A stretch of DNA of 64,000 bases. Origin: Larkinella punicea. Lineage in GTDB: Bacteria; Bacteroidota; Bacteroidia; Cytophagales; Spirosomataceae. The stretch is taken from positions 1 to 64,000 of the forward strand of contig NZ_QOWE01000011.1 in NCBI RefSeq assembly GCF_003334855.1, read 5' to 3'. Under the pieces are notes generated by a model that saw nothing but the letters and a program-made list of their open reading frames with translations, did no database searches and had not been told where the DNA came from. Below are positions 35,023 through 43,435 of the stretch, in pieces; within the stretch, counting starts at the first letter, position 1, and each line of letters starts with the position of its first letter. The position numbers were made by a program, and so were the translations under genes.

Positions 35023-35235
35023 TTACAGCAAATCCGCTTGCAAAAAAACCTTCATTAGATTATTTATATGAATAGTTGGCATGGCATAAGGAATACCATT
35101 TTTACCGACAAATTCTACGAGGTATTGATTTTCCGGACCAATATCTACAATTACGCCAATTTCGCCCCGGCGCAGGTTGTATTCGGGTAAGGGTGCAGTC
35201 AATCCCATTGGATCATGTACGCGTAACGCTTCCAT
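35023..35235 (-). CDS. DUF4926 domain protein
   Basis: 70 residues resembling DUF4926: LTAPLPEYNLRRGEIGVIVDIGP followed by YLVEFVGKNGIPYAMPTIHINNL, an SH3-like small barrel. Function is not known; such genes often sit near toxin-antitoxin or accessory modules, as here. The gene is convergent with the AT-rich orphan gene. Confidence 0.75.
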   Translation of the reverse strand: MEALRVHDPMGLTAPLPEYNLRRGEIGVIVDIGPENQYLVEFVGKNGIPYAMPTIHINNLMKVFLQADLL

Positions 35236-35387
35236 AGTATCAAGTAATTAACAAATTAGGTTGCAACTAGTCAGATATGGGAATCTTCATGATTCGGTTA
35301 GATTGCGGTATGGCCGCTTTTGCCTTTTGTATAAAGCACCGGATATATCATTTTTGCGTTATCTTAGCGAACTGAATGTAGACGATC

Positions 35388-35540
35388 ATGAAAACTGCGG
35401 CCAAATCCATTAAAGCCCTGCCTGGAAAACCGAAGCCAAAATCCAACCTGAAATTGGCGATAGGAAAGTACAAAGGTGTCATTGTTGAGAAAGATGACTG
35501 CTGGGATGACGATCTGAAGAAGACTATCCCGGATCGATGA
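35388..35540 (+). CDS. Small antitoxin partner of the PIN toxin
   Basis: 50 residues (MKTAAKSIKALPGKPKPK...), too short for standard gene lists. Its stop overlaps the toxin start in an ATGA junction (35537-35540), the hallmark of a coupled antitoxin-toxin pair. The C-terminal half (VEKDDCWDDDLKKTIPDR) is acidic and probably wraps the toxin; the N-terminus is basic and may bind DNA. No named antitoxin family was recognised. Confidence 0.7.
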   Translation: MKTAAKSIKALPGKPKPKSNLKLAIGKYKGVIVEKDDCWDDDLKKTIPDR

Positions 35541-35947
35541 AGTATTTACTGGACACACATATTCTCATTTGGGCTCTTACTGACAATCCTAAACTAAATT
35601 CCGCTGTCAAAGCCATTCTGACTGACGACACCAACGAACTGTTTTTTAGTACAGAAAGTATTCGGGAAATCATATTGAAGGCGAAAATTGGTAAGCTGGC
35701 CTTACCAATTGGTATTGATAATCTGCTATATGAATTGCAGAATGAGTACGGTATTCGTCAGCTAACACTCAAGCCGAACCATCTGAAACAGTTATATCTT
35801 CTGGAAACACCTTCCTATCATAAAGACCCGTTTGATCATCTGCTCATCTGTCAGGCAATTGCTGACAAGTTAATTATGATTAGTGCTGATCGAAACTTTC
35901 CCTACTATCAAACTCAAGGACTTCAATTGTTGGTCAATACAATTTAG
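35537..35947 (+). CDS. PIN-domain ribonuclease toxin (VapC-like)
   Basis: 136 residues. PIN-domain acidic residues are visible: Asp6 (LLDTHILIWAL), Glu44 (STESIREI), Asp97/Asp100 (HKDPFDHLLICQA) and Asp118 (SADRNF). VapC toxins are Mg2+-dependent RNases, often cutting tRNA or rRNA. It overlaps the small upstream antitoxin frame by 4 bases. The family variant with LDTHILIWAL is typical of PIN toxins paired with short antitoxins. Confidence 0.92.
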   Translation: MKYLLDTHILIWALTDNPKLNSAVKAILTDDTNELFFSTESIREIILKAKIGKLALPIGIDNLLYELQNEYGIRQLTLKPNHLKQLYLLETPSYHKDPFDHLLICQAIADKLIMISADRNFPYYQTQGLQLLVNTI

Positions 35948-36028
35948 ATACGAAAAGTTTACTAACACAACGCAAAGTGCCGATGAAGGATATGGGCCAT
36001 AGAAATCTAGAGTAATGGTTGATAGCCC

Positions 36029-36080
36029 ACGGTTTTGTCGATGTGGGTTGCAAAAAACGAACCCGCATCGACAAAACCGT
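36029..36080. repeat. Imperfect 21-bp inverted repeat after the PIN toxin
   Basis: 36029-36049 pairs with 36060-36080 with one mismatch (arms contain ACGGTTTTGTCGATGTGGGTT). The arm begins inside AGCCCACGG, similar to the following repeat at 36118. It fills the gap between the convergent toxin and membrane-protein genes and could terminate both. Confidence 0.75.
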
Positions 36081-36117
36081 TAAAACGTTTTCCATTTTTC
36101 AGTCTCCTTTTCTCGAA

Positions 36118-36137
36118 CCCACGATTGAAATCGTGGG
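36118..36137. repeat. Short palindrome CCCACGATT/AATCGTGGG
   Basis: A perfect 9-bp inverted repeat with a 2-base loop, in the context GAACCCACGATTGAAATCGTGGGCT. It looks like a small dispersed repeat common in Bacteroidota and partly shares sequence with the larger repeat at 36029-36080. Confidence 0.6.
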
Positions 36138-36183
36138 CTGATCGTTTGTTCTAGCAGGCTTGTTATCATAAACTCATCGCCCC

Positions 36184-37260
36184 TTATTTCTTATGCTTGG
36201 CCAGCCACTGGTCCACGGTGCCGGTGATCGAAAACCGGACGTCTTTAAACCGCTCGGGCTTGGGTGTATTCAGGGCTTGCTGAAGTTTGACGATGCTGGG
36301 GTAAAAATCAGCGCTCCGGTTCAGGAATTGCCCGTCGAGGGCGCGCAGAAGCTGCTCGATGCCGTACATGTCGAAGCTCCAGTGCTGTAGATTGTTGCTG
36401 TCTTTGATATCCGCCCGAATGCTGTCCGATAGCCGGCCGATGCTCGCGTTCAGGGGGGCGACAAACTGCGCGGGATGCTCCACCGGGTTGCCATCCAGAA
36501 AATAATATACCTCTTTATACCGCCAATCACTATCCAGCAACGCAATCAGTTCGGCTTCCCAGTTCGGATGCGCTTTGATTTTGGCAAGAGCCGCCTGCTT
36601 GACATCGTCGGGCTGATACCGGCTGGAATACCCCAACAGGTTGACAATCGGATCATCGACTTTCTGAGCCGCAATCGTCTCCAGATTTTCCCGATGCAGG
36701 CGGTCTTCCTGTTCGGCTCGCTGGGCCATTTCGACCTCCGCAGACTGGGCAGCTTCGCGAAAGTATCCCACCAGTAAACCGCCGGAAAATATGGCACTCA
36801 CACCCATTGCCACCCAAAAAGAACCCTTGAGAACAGTGAGCGGAATCAGCGAGGGACCAGTGACAGGAAGCGAGAGAAGACACGGGATCAGCCAGAGCAG
36901 CGGGATCCAGAACTGCCCCTGCCGGACGGCCAGCCCGTGCAAAAAAGCCGGATAGAGCGTATCGTTGTGCCACTCCCATTTGAATACCGCACAAAAAAAC
37001 GTGGTCAATGCCACCACCAGCCAGGCAAAGAAAACCAGCGGAGTCCGGGTGCCTGCCTGGGCAACCCAATCAAACCCGCCCCGGACGTTTAACGTAATCG
37101 TTAGCATCAAACTGGTCAGGACAAAACCGGCTCCCAAAAAGAACAGGCCCAGCCCGTAACCCATGGCGTTTTCGCCGACCAGCGATGGTTTGGAAGCCGT
37201 AAATAAGGTTAGGCCGATGAAAAATACGGTCGTGAGGACCGCAAAGAGGTAGGCAAGCAT
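36184..37260 (-). CDS. Membrane protein with cytosolic helical C-terminus, unknown function
   Basis: 358 residues. Residues 1-190 contain about five hydrophobic segments (MLAYLFAVLTTVFFIGLTLF, GLGLFFLGAGFVLTSLMLTI, PLVFFAWLVVALTTFFCAVF, FWIPLLWLIPCLLSLPV, SFWVAMGVSAIFSGGLLVGYF). The rest is soluble and helix-rich, starting with a charged stretch (EAAQSAEVEMAQRAEQEDRLHR). No named family recognised. It is alone on the minus strand. Confidence 0.8.
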   Translation of the reverse strand: MLAYLFAVLTTVFFIGLTLFTASKPSLVGENAMGYGLGLFFLGAGFVLTSLMLTITLNVRGGFDWVAQAGTRTPLVFFAWLVVALTTFFCAVFKWEWHNDTLYPAFLHGLAVRQGQFWIPLLWLIPCLLSLPVTGPSLIPLTVLKGSFWVAMGVSAIFSGGLLVGYFREAAQSAEVEMAQRAEQEDRLHRENLETIAAQKVDDPIVNLLGYSSRYQPDDVKQAALAKIKAHPNWEAELIALLDSDWRYKEVYYFLDGNPVEHPAQFVAPLNASIGRLSDSIRADIKDSNNLQHWSFDMYGIEQLLRALDGQFLNRSADFYPSIVKLQQALNTPKPERFKDVRFSITGTVDQWLAKHKK

Positions 37261-37442
37261 GATGATTTTAAGGTTACGGGGGATGGGGCGAAATATAGCG
37301 GTTTGTACGGAATTCTTAAAAAGTTTGTTGCGCGATGTCAGGTTGATTTGTTAGGTAACTAGATTATTTGCTCTGGTTACTATTATCAAAATATAATTTT
37401 ATAAATTTTAGATTAGTGATGTTAATATACTGTTGAAATTAG

Positions 37443-37450
37443 TATTTTTG
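37443..37450 (+). promoter_or_regulatory. Candidate -7 box for the potassium channel gene
   Basis: TATTTTTG lies 23 bases before the ATG at 37474. A possible -33 TTA is at 37422-37424. The 213-base gap is AT-rich without other features. Confidence 0.45.
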
Positions 37451-37473
37451 GAATTATCTCTTTTTTAGATAAC

Positions 37474-38490
37474 ATGTTCAACGGCCGTCAGCGGTATTCC
37501 CTTCTCTTCCCTTTTCTGATCATCATTGCCATTTCGTTCATGGGGATTGGCGGGTATATGTACATCGAAGACTACAACTTCATCGACGCCCTGTACATGA
37601 CGGTCATTTCGATTACCACGGTGGGCTATACGGAGGTAAAACCGTTGTCGCCCAACGGACGGCTTTTTACGGTTCTTTTGCTGATTTCCAGTTTTACCAC
37701 GTTCGCTTATGCCCTGGCACTCATTACGCAATACGTTGCCAGTGGCGAATTGATTAACTATTTTAGACAACGGAAAATGGTCAAACAGATTGATGAACTC
37801 ACTAACCATGTGATTCTTTGCGGGCTGGGGCGAAACGGGCAGGAAGCGGCCATCACGCTGCGCCAGAATAAAGTGCCGTTTGTAGTCATTGAGCAAAACG
37901 AGGAACGCGTCCGGTCGTATATGGCCAAAAATGAATCACTGCTGTATCTGATCGGGAATGCCACGGAAGATGAAACGCTCCAGAAAGCCGGCATCGACCG
38001 GGCGAAGGCCTTGCTGACCGCCCTGCCCACCGACGCCGATAACGTTTTTATCGTGTTGAGTGCCCGGAGTCTGAATGAGAAACTGACTATCATCAGCCGG
38101 GCGTCGCAGCACTCAGCGCTGAATAAATTGCGCAAAGCCGGGGCCAACAAGGTTGTGATGCCGGATAAAATTGGGGGCGCCCACATGGCCAGTATCGTGA
38201 GCCGCCCCGACGTGATGGATTTTCTGGAATACCTGACAGGCTACGCCGAGAGCGGTTCTATTGTCGACGTCATGGAAATTGGCACGTTATCGAAAGATTA
38301 TGAAGGCGTGCCGCTCCGGCAACTTATTGACGACCACCTGGCCGAAGGCATCGTCATCGCCATCAAAACCACCAGCGATTACCTGATTACACCCAGCCCC
38401 AGTCTCCTCCTCGAACGAACGATGAAGTTGTTTTTTCTCCATAAAATCAACGTTCGGAACGCTTCGATGGAATTGGTGCAGAAAGCCTGA
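37474..38490 (+). CDS. RCK-gated potassium channel
   Basis: 338 residues, MthK-like. Two membrane helices flank a pore loop with the selectivity filter TVGYT at residues 49-53. An RCK_N Rossmann domain follows (HVILCGLGRNGQEAAITL, then VVIEQNEERV and IGNATEDETL, about residues 112-230), then an RCK_C domain. It forms a tetrameric inner-membrane K+ channel gated by a ligand (Ca2+, NAD(H) or nucleotides). It is a single gene with a promoter-like box just upstream. Confidence 0.92.
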   Translation: MFNGRQRYSLLFPFLIIIAISFMGIGGYMYIEDYNFIDALYMTVISITTVGYTEVKPLSPNGRLFTVLLLISSFTTFAYALALITQYVASGELINYFRQRKMVKQIDELTNHVILCGLGRNGQEAAITLRQNKVPFVVIEQNEERVRSYMAKNESLLYLIGNATEDETLQKAGIDRAKALLTALPTDADNVFIVLSARSLNEKLTIISRASQHSALNKLRKAGANKVVMPDKIGGAHMASIVSRPDVMDFLEYLTGYAESGSIVDVMEIGTLSKDYEGVPLRQLIDDHLAEGIVIAIKTTSDYLITPSPSLLLERTMKLFFLHKINVRNASMELVQKA

Positions 38491-38598
38491 CCAATGACGG
38501 TTTTTAGAGAATAGGCAACCTTGACAGCCGGTGCGATTGCCGGAGCGAAATCCGATGACTACCTTTGCCGGTCCTCTGAAATTATCTCCCAATCGGTA

Positions 38599-39453
38599 AT
38601 GTCTTCCCACCTGAGTCTGATTATTGGCATTCTGTGCATCAGTATTTTTCCGGTTCTCATCCGGGCCACGCCGATTTCCGGCATCAGCGATGCGTTCTAC
38701 CGCATGAGCATTGCCACGGTGCTGATCTGGCCTTACGTACTTTTGACTGGAAACTGGCAGGCTAAAACACTGCGCTACTGGAAACCCATTCTGGTGTGCG
38801 GGCTGTTTTTTGCGTCCGACATCGTCGTCTGGAACCTGTCCATTCAGGAATCGACCGCCACACAGGCGAGTTTGCTGACTAACCTGTCGCCCATCTGGGT
38901 GGGAATCGGTACCTTTCTGTTTTTCCCCGACAAACCAACGAAATACTTCTGGATCGGTACGGCGACGGCGCTGGTTGGGCTGGTTCTTTTGATGGGCGTC
39001 GAAGTGTTCCTGACCATGCAGTTCGACCGGGCGTTTTTCCTGGCCGTTCTGTCGGGGCTGTTTTATGCCGGGTACATTGTCGTCAGCAAGACGGTTTTGG
39101 ATAAAGTCCCGATTCTGAACTTTATGGCTTCAAGCATGACGGTGTCGAGCCTTTATCTGGTGCTGCTGTGCGTCGTGTTGGGCGAACCACTGTGGGGCTT
39201 CGAACCCCGGATTTGGGGCTCTCTGGTGGTTCAGGCGGTGGTTTGCCAGCTTCTAGGCTGGATTGCGGTCAGCCATGCGCTCCAGAAAATCGATGCACAA
39301 CGGGTTTCGCTGAGTCTGCTCAGCCAGGCTATCGTGACCGGTTTTCTAGCCTGGCTGTTTATCGACGAGAAAATAACGTTTCAGATGATTCTGGGCGGAA
39401 TCATCATTCTGCTCGGTATTGCCATCACCTTCCGGCGGACGGTTAACCCGTAA
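38599..39453 (+). CDS. EamA/DMT-family transporter
   Basis: 284 residues from ATG 38599 (MSSHLSLIIGILCISIFPVLIRA). The open frame extends 26 codons further up to a TTG, but the added part is hydrophilic and unlike the family. Ten membrane helices form two EamA repeats. It is a probable metabolite exporter, substrate unknown. Its 3' end overlaps the convergent thioredoxin gene by 11 bases. Confidence 0.88.
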   Translation: MSSHLSLIIGILCISIFPVLIRATPISGISDAFYRMSIATVLIWPYVLLTGNWQAKTLRYWKPILVCGLFFASDIVVWNLSIQESTATQASLLTNLSPIWVGIGTFLFFPDKPTKYFWIGTATALVGLVLLMGVEVFLTMQFDRAFFLAVLSGLFYAGYIVVSKTVLDKVPILNFMASSMTVSSLYLVLLCVVLGEPLWGFEPRIWGSLVVQAVVCQLLGWIAVSHALQKIDAQRVSLSLLSQAIVTGFLAWLFIDEKITFQMILGGIIILLGIAITFRRTVNP

Positions 39454-39769
39454 CCTGCCGCACCATCGCTTCCAGTTTCTGAAGCGGCAGCACCCCCGAT
39501 TGCCGCCAGATGATTTTCCCTTTGTGGAACAAGATCATTGTCGGAACGCTCTGAATCTGGTAGGTGCCGGAAGCCCAGCGGCTTTTGTCGACATCCACTT
39601 TGATGATGCGTAGTTTGTCGCCGGTCCGTTCGGCGAGCTGCTTCAGCGTGGGGGCCAATACTTTACAAGGCCCGCACCAGTCGGCGTAAAAATCGACCAG
39701 CACGGGCGTGTCGCCCCGGATAATATCATGAAATGATTCGTTTTGTGTCGTGTTTGCTGCGTTGCTCAT
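39443..39769 (-). CDS. Thioredoxin
   Basis: 108 residues from the ATG giving MSNAANTTQ; a start 14 codons upstream (39811) would add a Cys-rich stretch. The active site is WCGPC (Cys32, Cys35), with the cis-Pro in SVPTMILF and a standard thioredoxin fold. It reduces protein disulfides in the cytoplasm and may serve ribonucleotide reductase. Overlaps the convergent EamA gene by 11 bases. Confidence 0.93.
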   Translation of the reverse strand: MSNAANTTQNESFHDIIRGDTPVLVDFYADWCGPCKVLAPTLKQLAERTGDKLRIIKVDVDKSRWASGTYQIQSVPTMILFHKGKIIWRQSGVLPLQKLEAMVRQVTG

Positions 39770-39851
39770 ACCCATTGCCGGGCAAAAGAGACACCGGCAA
39801 AAGCATAACACCGCGATTCGTCAGGAAGTTTTACCAGGGACGGTTTTGACT

Positions 39852-40331
39852 TTATTTACCGGATTGCGCCGTTTGATTGGCCAAGTTGGTGAGGGCACAG
39901 ACGTGAATGATTTTCCATTTACCACCGATTTTTTCAACCACCCGGGATTCTTTCGAGGTGGTTTTGCCGTGACTGTCGATCAGCATCTGGTCATACCACA
40001 CAAAGGCCATTTTCCCGTTCTGATGAATCTCGTAGTTCGTGTTGTAGATGGACACACTGTCGGCCGGTCTGGAGCTGTTGAACTGGCTCTTGAACTGCTT
40101 TTCCATGTTGTCCCACCCTTTGATCAGGGTAAAGTCTCCGCCGTATAAATTAGCCGCAAAATAGATGTAAGGTGTGTGTGCCCAGCAATCCGCCCATTTT
40201 TCTTTGTCTCGCTTAAAGAAACCCTCCGTCTCATCGTAAAGAACCTTTTTGATGGCCACCTGATCGTTCTGTCCCCATCCGGGAAGAACCGTGCCAGCCA
40301 TGACGACGCATAAAATCAGAAGCTTTTTCAT
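39852..40331 (-). CDS. Secreted NTF2/SnoaL-like protein
   Basis: 159 residues with a signal peptide (MKKLLILCVVMAGTVLPGWGQ). The rest is an NTF2-like cone-shaped domain (VLYDETEGFFKRDKEKWADCW, GGDFTLIKGWDNM, and the ending GKWKIIHVCALTN). This fold binds small hydrophobic molecules or acts as an enzyme; function here unknown. A TTG-N20-TACCTTCA sequence upstream may be its promoter. Confidence 0.82.
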   Translation of the reverse strand: MKKLLILCVVMAGTVLPGWGQNDQVAIKKVLYDETEGFFKRDKEKWADCWAHTPYIYFAANLYGGDFTLIKGWDNMEKQFKSQFNSSRPADSVSIYNTNYEIHQNGKMAFVWYDQMLIDSHGKTTSKESRVVEKIGGKWKIIHVCALTNLANQTAQSGK

Positions 40332-40451
40332 GATCGTATCGGGGAATGGTATAGGATGAAGGTATAGACTTTTATTGCAATAATCAAGTATTATTTTGTA
40401 TTTTATCTGTTCATCTGTCCATAATAGAAACCAATCCGTACATTCGGTTCT

Positions 40452-41261
40452 ATGTCAAATCAAACCGCCACCAGCCGGGCTGAAATGCCAAAGGCTGCCA
40501 ACCCGGTTCTGGATCGCCGAACCGTTGAAAATGCCAACCGAAATTTGTTGAAACACCTGAAACCGGGCCTGTCGGTGCTGGATGTAGGCTGCGGTTCCGG
40601 AGCCATCACGCGCGGCATGGCCGAACGGGTGGGGCCGCAGGGCCGCGTGGTGGGCATCGACCCCAGCGAAACCCTGCTTTTACAGGCCCGCCAACAGTCT
40701 GGCGAACTTCCCCAACTCAAGTTTCAAACGGCGGATGTCTACGATTTTGAAACCGCCGAACAGTTTGACCTGGTCACTTGCGCCCGTGTGCTGCAATGGC
40801 TCGCCCGCCCGGAAGAGGCCCTGGCCCGGATGGCAAAATGGGTGAAACCGGGTGGGGTGCTGGCCGTGCTCGACTACAATCACGAAAAGGTGGAATGGAT
40901 GCCCGAACCGCCCGAAACCATGAAGAAATTCTACGGGGCGTTTCTAAAATGGCGGCAGGAGGCCGGTTTCGACAATGCCATTGCCGACCATCTGAAAGAC
41001 CAGTTTCTGCGGATTGGTTTCGAGAAGATAACGATTGAGCCACAGTTTGAAATCAGCCAAAAAAGCGAGCCGACCTTTGTGGAAACGAGCCGAATCTGGT
41101 CGGAGGTGGCCCATCTGCGCGGACCACAACTGGTGAAGGATGGGTATATTTCGGAAGAAGACCGAACGGCCGCCATCGAAGACTACAATCGGTGGATTGC
41201 CACAACCGGTGAATCCATGCAGTTGTATTTACTGGCGGTTGAAGGGCAGAAGAACGGATAA
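40452..41261 (+). CDS. Class I SAM-dependent methyltransferase
   Basis: 269 residues. SAM motif I is LDVGCGSGAITRGMAE near residue 40, followed by the acidic VVGIDPSE, motif II FDLVTCARVLQWL and motif III VKPGGVLAVLDYNHE. Resembles UbiE/Trans-aconitate-type small-molecule methyltransferases; substrate unknown. It converges with the FKBP gene; the gap is a palindromic repeat. Confidence 0.88.
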   Translation: MSNQTATSRAEMPKAANPVLDRRTVENANRNLLKHLKPGLSVLDVGCGSGAITRGMAERVGPQGRVVGIDPSETLLLQARQQSGELPQLKFQTADVYDFETAEQFDLVTCARVLQWLARPEEALARMAKWVKPGGVLAVLDYNHEKVEWMPEPPETMKKFYGAFLKWRQEAGFDNAIADHLKDQFLRIGFEKITIEPQFEISQKSEPTFVETSRIWSEVAHLRGPQLVKDGYISEEDRTAAIEDYNRWIATTGESMQLYLLAVEGQKNG

Positions 41262-41265
41262 AACC

Positions 41266-41349
41266 GGTATTCGGTTTACGGTGGCTGACGCATTAAATGG
41301 CATAAGCGTGCGTCAGCCACCGTAAACCGTAAACCGTAAACTGAATACC
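41266..41349. repeat. Palindromic repeat with ACGCGTCAGCC-type core (copy C)
   Basis: A perfect 21-bp inverted repeat, 41272-41292 with 41309-41329 (arms read CGGTTTACGGTGGCTGACG... and back). GGTATTC (41266-41272) pairs with GAATACC (41343-41349) after an extra GTAAACC-type tandem unit on the right side. The core GTGCGTCAGCCA is at 41308-41319. It fills the whole gap between two convergent genes and could end both transcripts. Confidence 0.85.
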
Positions 41350-41362
41350 GTAGACCGTCAAT

Positions 41363-42280
41363 TTACTTGGCCGATTTAACGGTTATTTCAAAAGCCAGTG
41401 GCGCATAGGGAGGCACGACGTAATAGCCTTTGGAATCAGAGCTACCCTGCGCGCCATAACCGATTCCGGACGGGAAAACCAGCAGGGCTTTGTCGCCAAC
41501 CGAAAGCAGAGAAATCCCTTTGTCAAAACCAACGATGTATTGTCCGGAACCCAGTTTGATTGTCAGGGAGTCACTTTTATCAAAAGGAGCCGTTCCTCGC
41601 AGGGTGTTAGCGGTATAGGCGACGGTAACGGTTTGTCCGGCCGTGATCCGCGCTCCGGTTCCTTTGGAAAGCCGGTAGACGCGGACGCTATCCGTACCTT
41701 GGGCAAATGCCGTAGTATCTGGACGTGGCAGCTTTTTAAGCGTAGCATAATCGCCCATCTGCTCAATTTGTGAGCGGGAGCGATTGAGCTTGACGTCAAA
41801 AATAACCGCACTGTACTCCGGCATTTTATTTTCGCGGGTATTGCTGCCAAAGGCCAGGTTGTTAGGCATAAAAAAACGACCCGTCTGGCCTTCTTTCATC
41901 AAGATGAAACCCTCTTCCAGGCCTGGAACGACCACGCCGGCCAGAAAAGGAATATAAGCCGGTTTGGTTCGGTTGGCGCTATCTACCAAAACCGCCTTTT
42001 TCGTGGTCGGATCGATGTAGGACAGCGTATAGGTAAACTCCAGTTCCTCGTTCGGCGTCGCAGCTTTGGCAGTTGAGGGCGTGGGCGTAATGATATAATA
42101 CAGCCCTGAAAGGGTTGACGTTACCTGATCCTGTAACTGGTTAGCTGTCAAATGATCCTTGATCTGCTGGATGTTCTGTTCCACCGTGCCGGCACTCGGA
42201 TCATTGAGATTATTCATACAGGAAACCAGTCCGACCGCCAGAAACAAGGCAATAAGCGCACTCAGATGTTTAGAATTCAT
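41363..42280 (-). CDS. FKBP-type peptidyl-prolyl isomerase lipoprotein
   Basis: 305 residues from the ATG giving MNSKHLSALIALFLAVGLVSC; the frame extends 17 codons further upstream without a signal. A lipobox LVSC at residue 21 predicts lipid anchoring. Two FKBP-like halves are visible: residues about 70-160 (AYIPFLAGVVVPGLEEGFILMKEGQTGRF) and a C-terminal FKBP domain (TVTVAYTANTLRG, FDKGISLLSVGDKALLVFPSGIGYG). It likely aids folding of exported proteins in the periplasm or outer membrane. Confidence 0.88.
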   Translation of the reverse strand: MNSKHLSALIALFLAVGLVSCMNNLNDPSAGTVEQNIQQIKDHLTANQLQDQVTSTLSGLYYIITPTPSTAKAATPNEELEFTYTLSYIDPTTKKAVLVDSANRTKPAYIPFLAGVVVPGLEEGFILMKEGQTGRFFMPNNLAFGSNTRENKMPEYSAVIFDVKLNRSRSQIEQMGDYATLKKLPRPDTTAFAQGTDSVRVYRLSKGTGARITAGQTVTVAYTANTLRGTAPFDKSDSLTIKLGSGQYIVGFDKGISLLSVGDKALLVFPSGIGYGAQGSSDSKGYYVVPPYAPLAFEITVKSAK

Positions 42281-42364
42281 GCTCGCAATTAAAATTGAAT
42301 TGATAAGGTGTAACTGTATCCATGACCCCACCTTTTGAAAAACCGTTGCAACGGCCCGTAAAAA

Positions 42365-43423
42365 TTACGGTACCAACCGGCCTTCACCTTCCCGCAAGGT
42401 CCAAAAACGCATGGCCAGTTCAGGCTTGGTGGTGAGGACTTTACGCAATTCCTCGACGGGTTCGTTTTCGCCGTCGTCGGCCAGCGGAAAGGTGCCGTAA
42501 TGAATGGCTACGCTCTGTTGCGAACGGATGTCGTCGTGAATCCGGACGGCCTCGGCGGGCGAGCAGTGAATGGGCGACATGAACCAGGTAGGCCGAAAGG
42601 CACCAATTGGAATCAGCGCAAGCCGGATGGGACCGAACTGTTCCCCGATCTTCTTGAAAAACGGACCGTAACCCGTATCTCCGACAAAATACAATTTTCC
42701 GGCGGCCCGGCTATCGATCAGAAAACCGCACCAGAGCGTGGCGTCACGATCGAACATGCCCCGCCCGGAGAAATGCTGCGCCGGAACGCAATGAATGGTA
42801 GTGCTGTCGTTGTAGGCCAGCGAGTCGTTCCAGTCCATTTCGGTTACGTTCTGGCAGCCCTTTTCTTCCAGAAAGGCTTTCACGCCCAGCGGGCAATAGA
42901 CTTTGGGCTGGTCGCGCCGACAAAGTTTCTGAACCGTCTCAATGTCCAGATGATCCCAGTGATTGTGACTCAACAGCAGAATATCGATTTTGGGAATATC
43001 CTCGAAACGAATGCCGGGCGGGCGGTTTCGCGCCGGGCCCACCCACTGATAGGGGCTGGTGCGCTCATACCAGACCGGGTCGGTCAGCACGTTCAGGCTG
43101 TCGAACTGGAGCAAAACCGTCGAGTGATTGACAAACGTAACGCGCACCGGAGAGCCGCCAACCCGACCGGGTGGGGGAGGGCCGGGCGGTTCGTTGCGGA
43201 AAGCGCCCCACGGTTTTTTGTCGTTGCCCGACAACATCCACTCGAGGGCTTCCATCAAGCCTTTGGCTTTCGCGCCGTTGTAATTATGGAATTGTTTCCC
43301 ATCGAAATGGTCGGTAACCGGGCCCTTGTATCCGGGTGCGGAAATCAAATAACCAATCGTGAGAAGAACGGCGACGGCAACGACGATAAAGACCAGTAAA
43401 CCCAGCAGAATTTTCGGAACCAT
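42365..43423 (-). CDS. Metallo-beta-lactamase-fold hydrolase (NAPE-PLD/UlaG-like)
   Basis: 352 residues. The N-terminus is a membrane anchor (LLGLLVFIVVAVAVLLTIGYLI). The MBL domain has the metal motif LLLSHNHWDHLD (HxHxDH), an upstream TFVNHSTVLLQFD, FVGDTGYGP aspartate and a C-terminal VAIHYGTF histidine. Closest to the long-form MBL proteins related to N-acyl-phosphatidylethanolamine phospholipase D. Probably a membrane-bound phosphodiesterase or lipid hydrolase facing the periplasm; the substrate is not known. Confidence 0.87.
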   Translation of the reverse strand: MVPKILLGLLVFIVVAVAVLLTIGYLISAPGYKGPVTDHFDGKQFHNYNGAKAKGLMEALEWMLSGNDKKPWGAFRNEPPGPPPPGRVGGSPVRVTFVNHSTVLLQFDSLNVLTDPVWYERTSPYQWVGPARNRPPGIRFEDIPKIDILLLSHNHWDHLDIETVQKLCRRDQPKVYCPLGVKAFLEEKGCQNVTEMDWNDSLAYNDSTTIHCVPAQHFSGRGMFDRDATLWCGFLIDSRAAGKLYFVGDTGYGPFFKKIGEQFGPIRLALIPIGAFRPTWFMSPIHCSPAEAVRIHDDIRSQQSVAIHYGTFPLADDGENEPVEELRKVLTTKPELAMRFWTLREGEGRLVP

Positions 43424-43435
43424 ACGGCGGGTAGA

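Noticed and set aside
42347-42358. Palindrome near the start of the FKBP gene (CCGTTGCAACGG region) as an operator
   Set aside because: Short, lies between co-directional genes without promoter context, and is expected by chance in this base composition.
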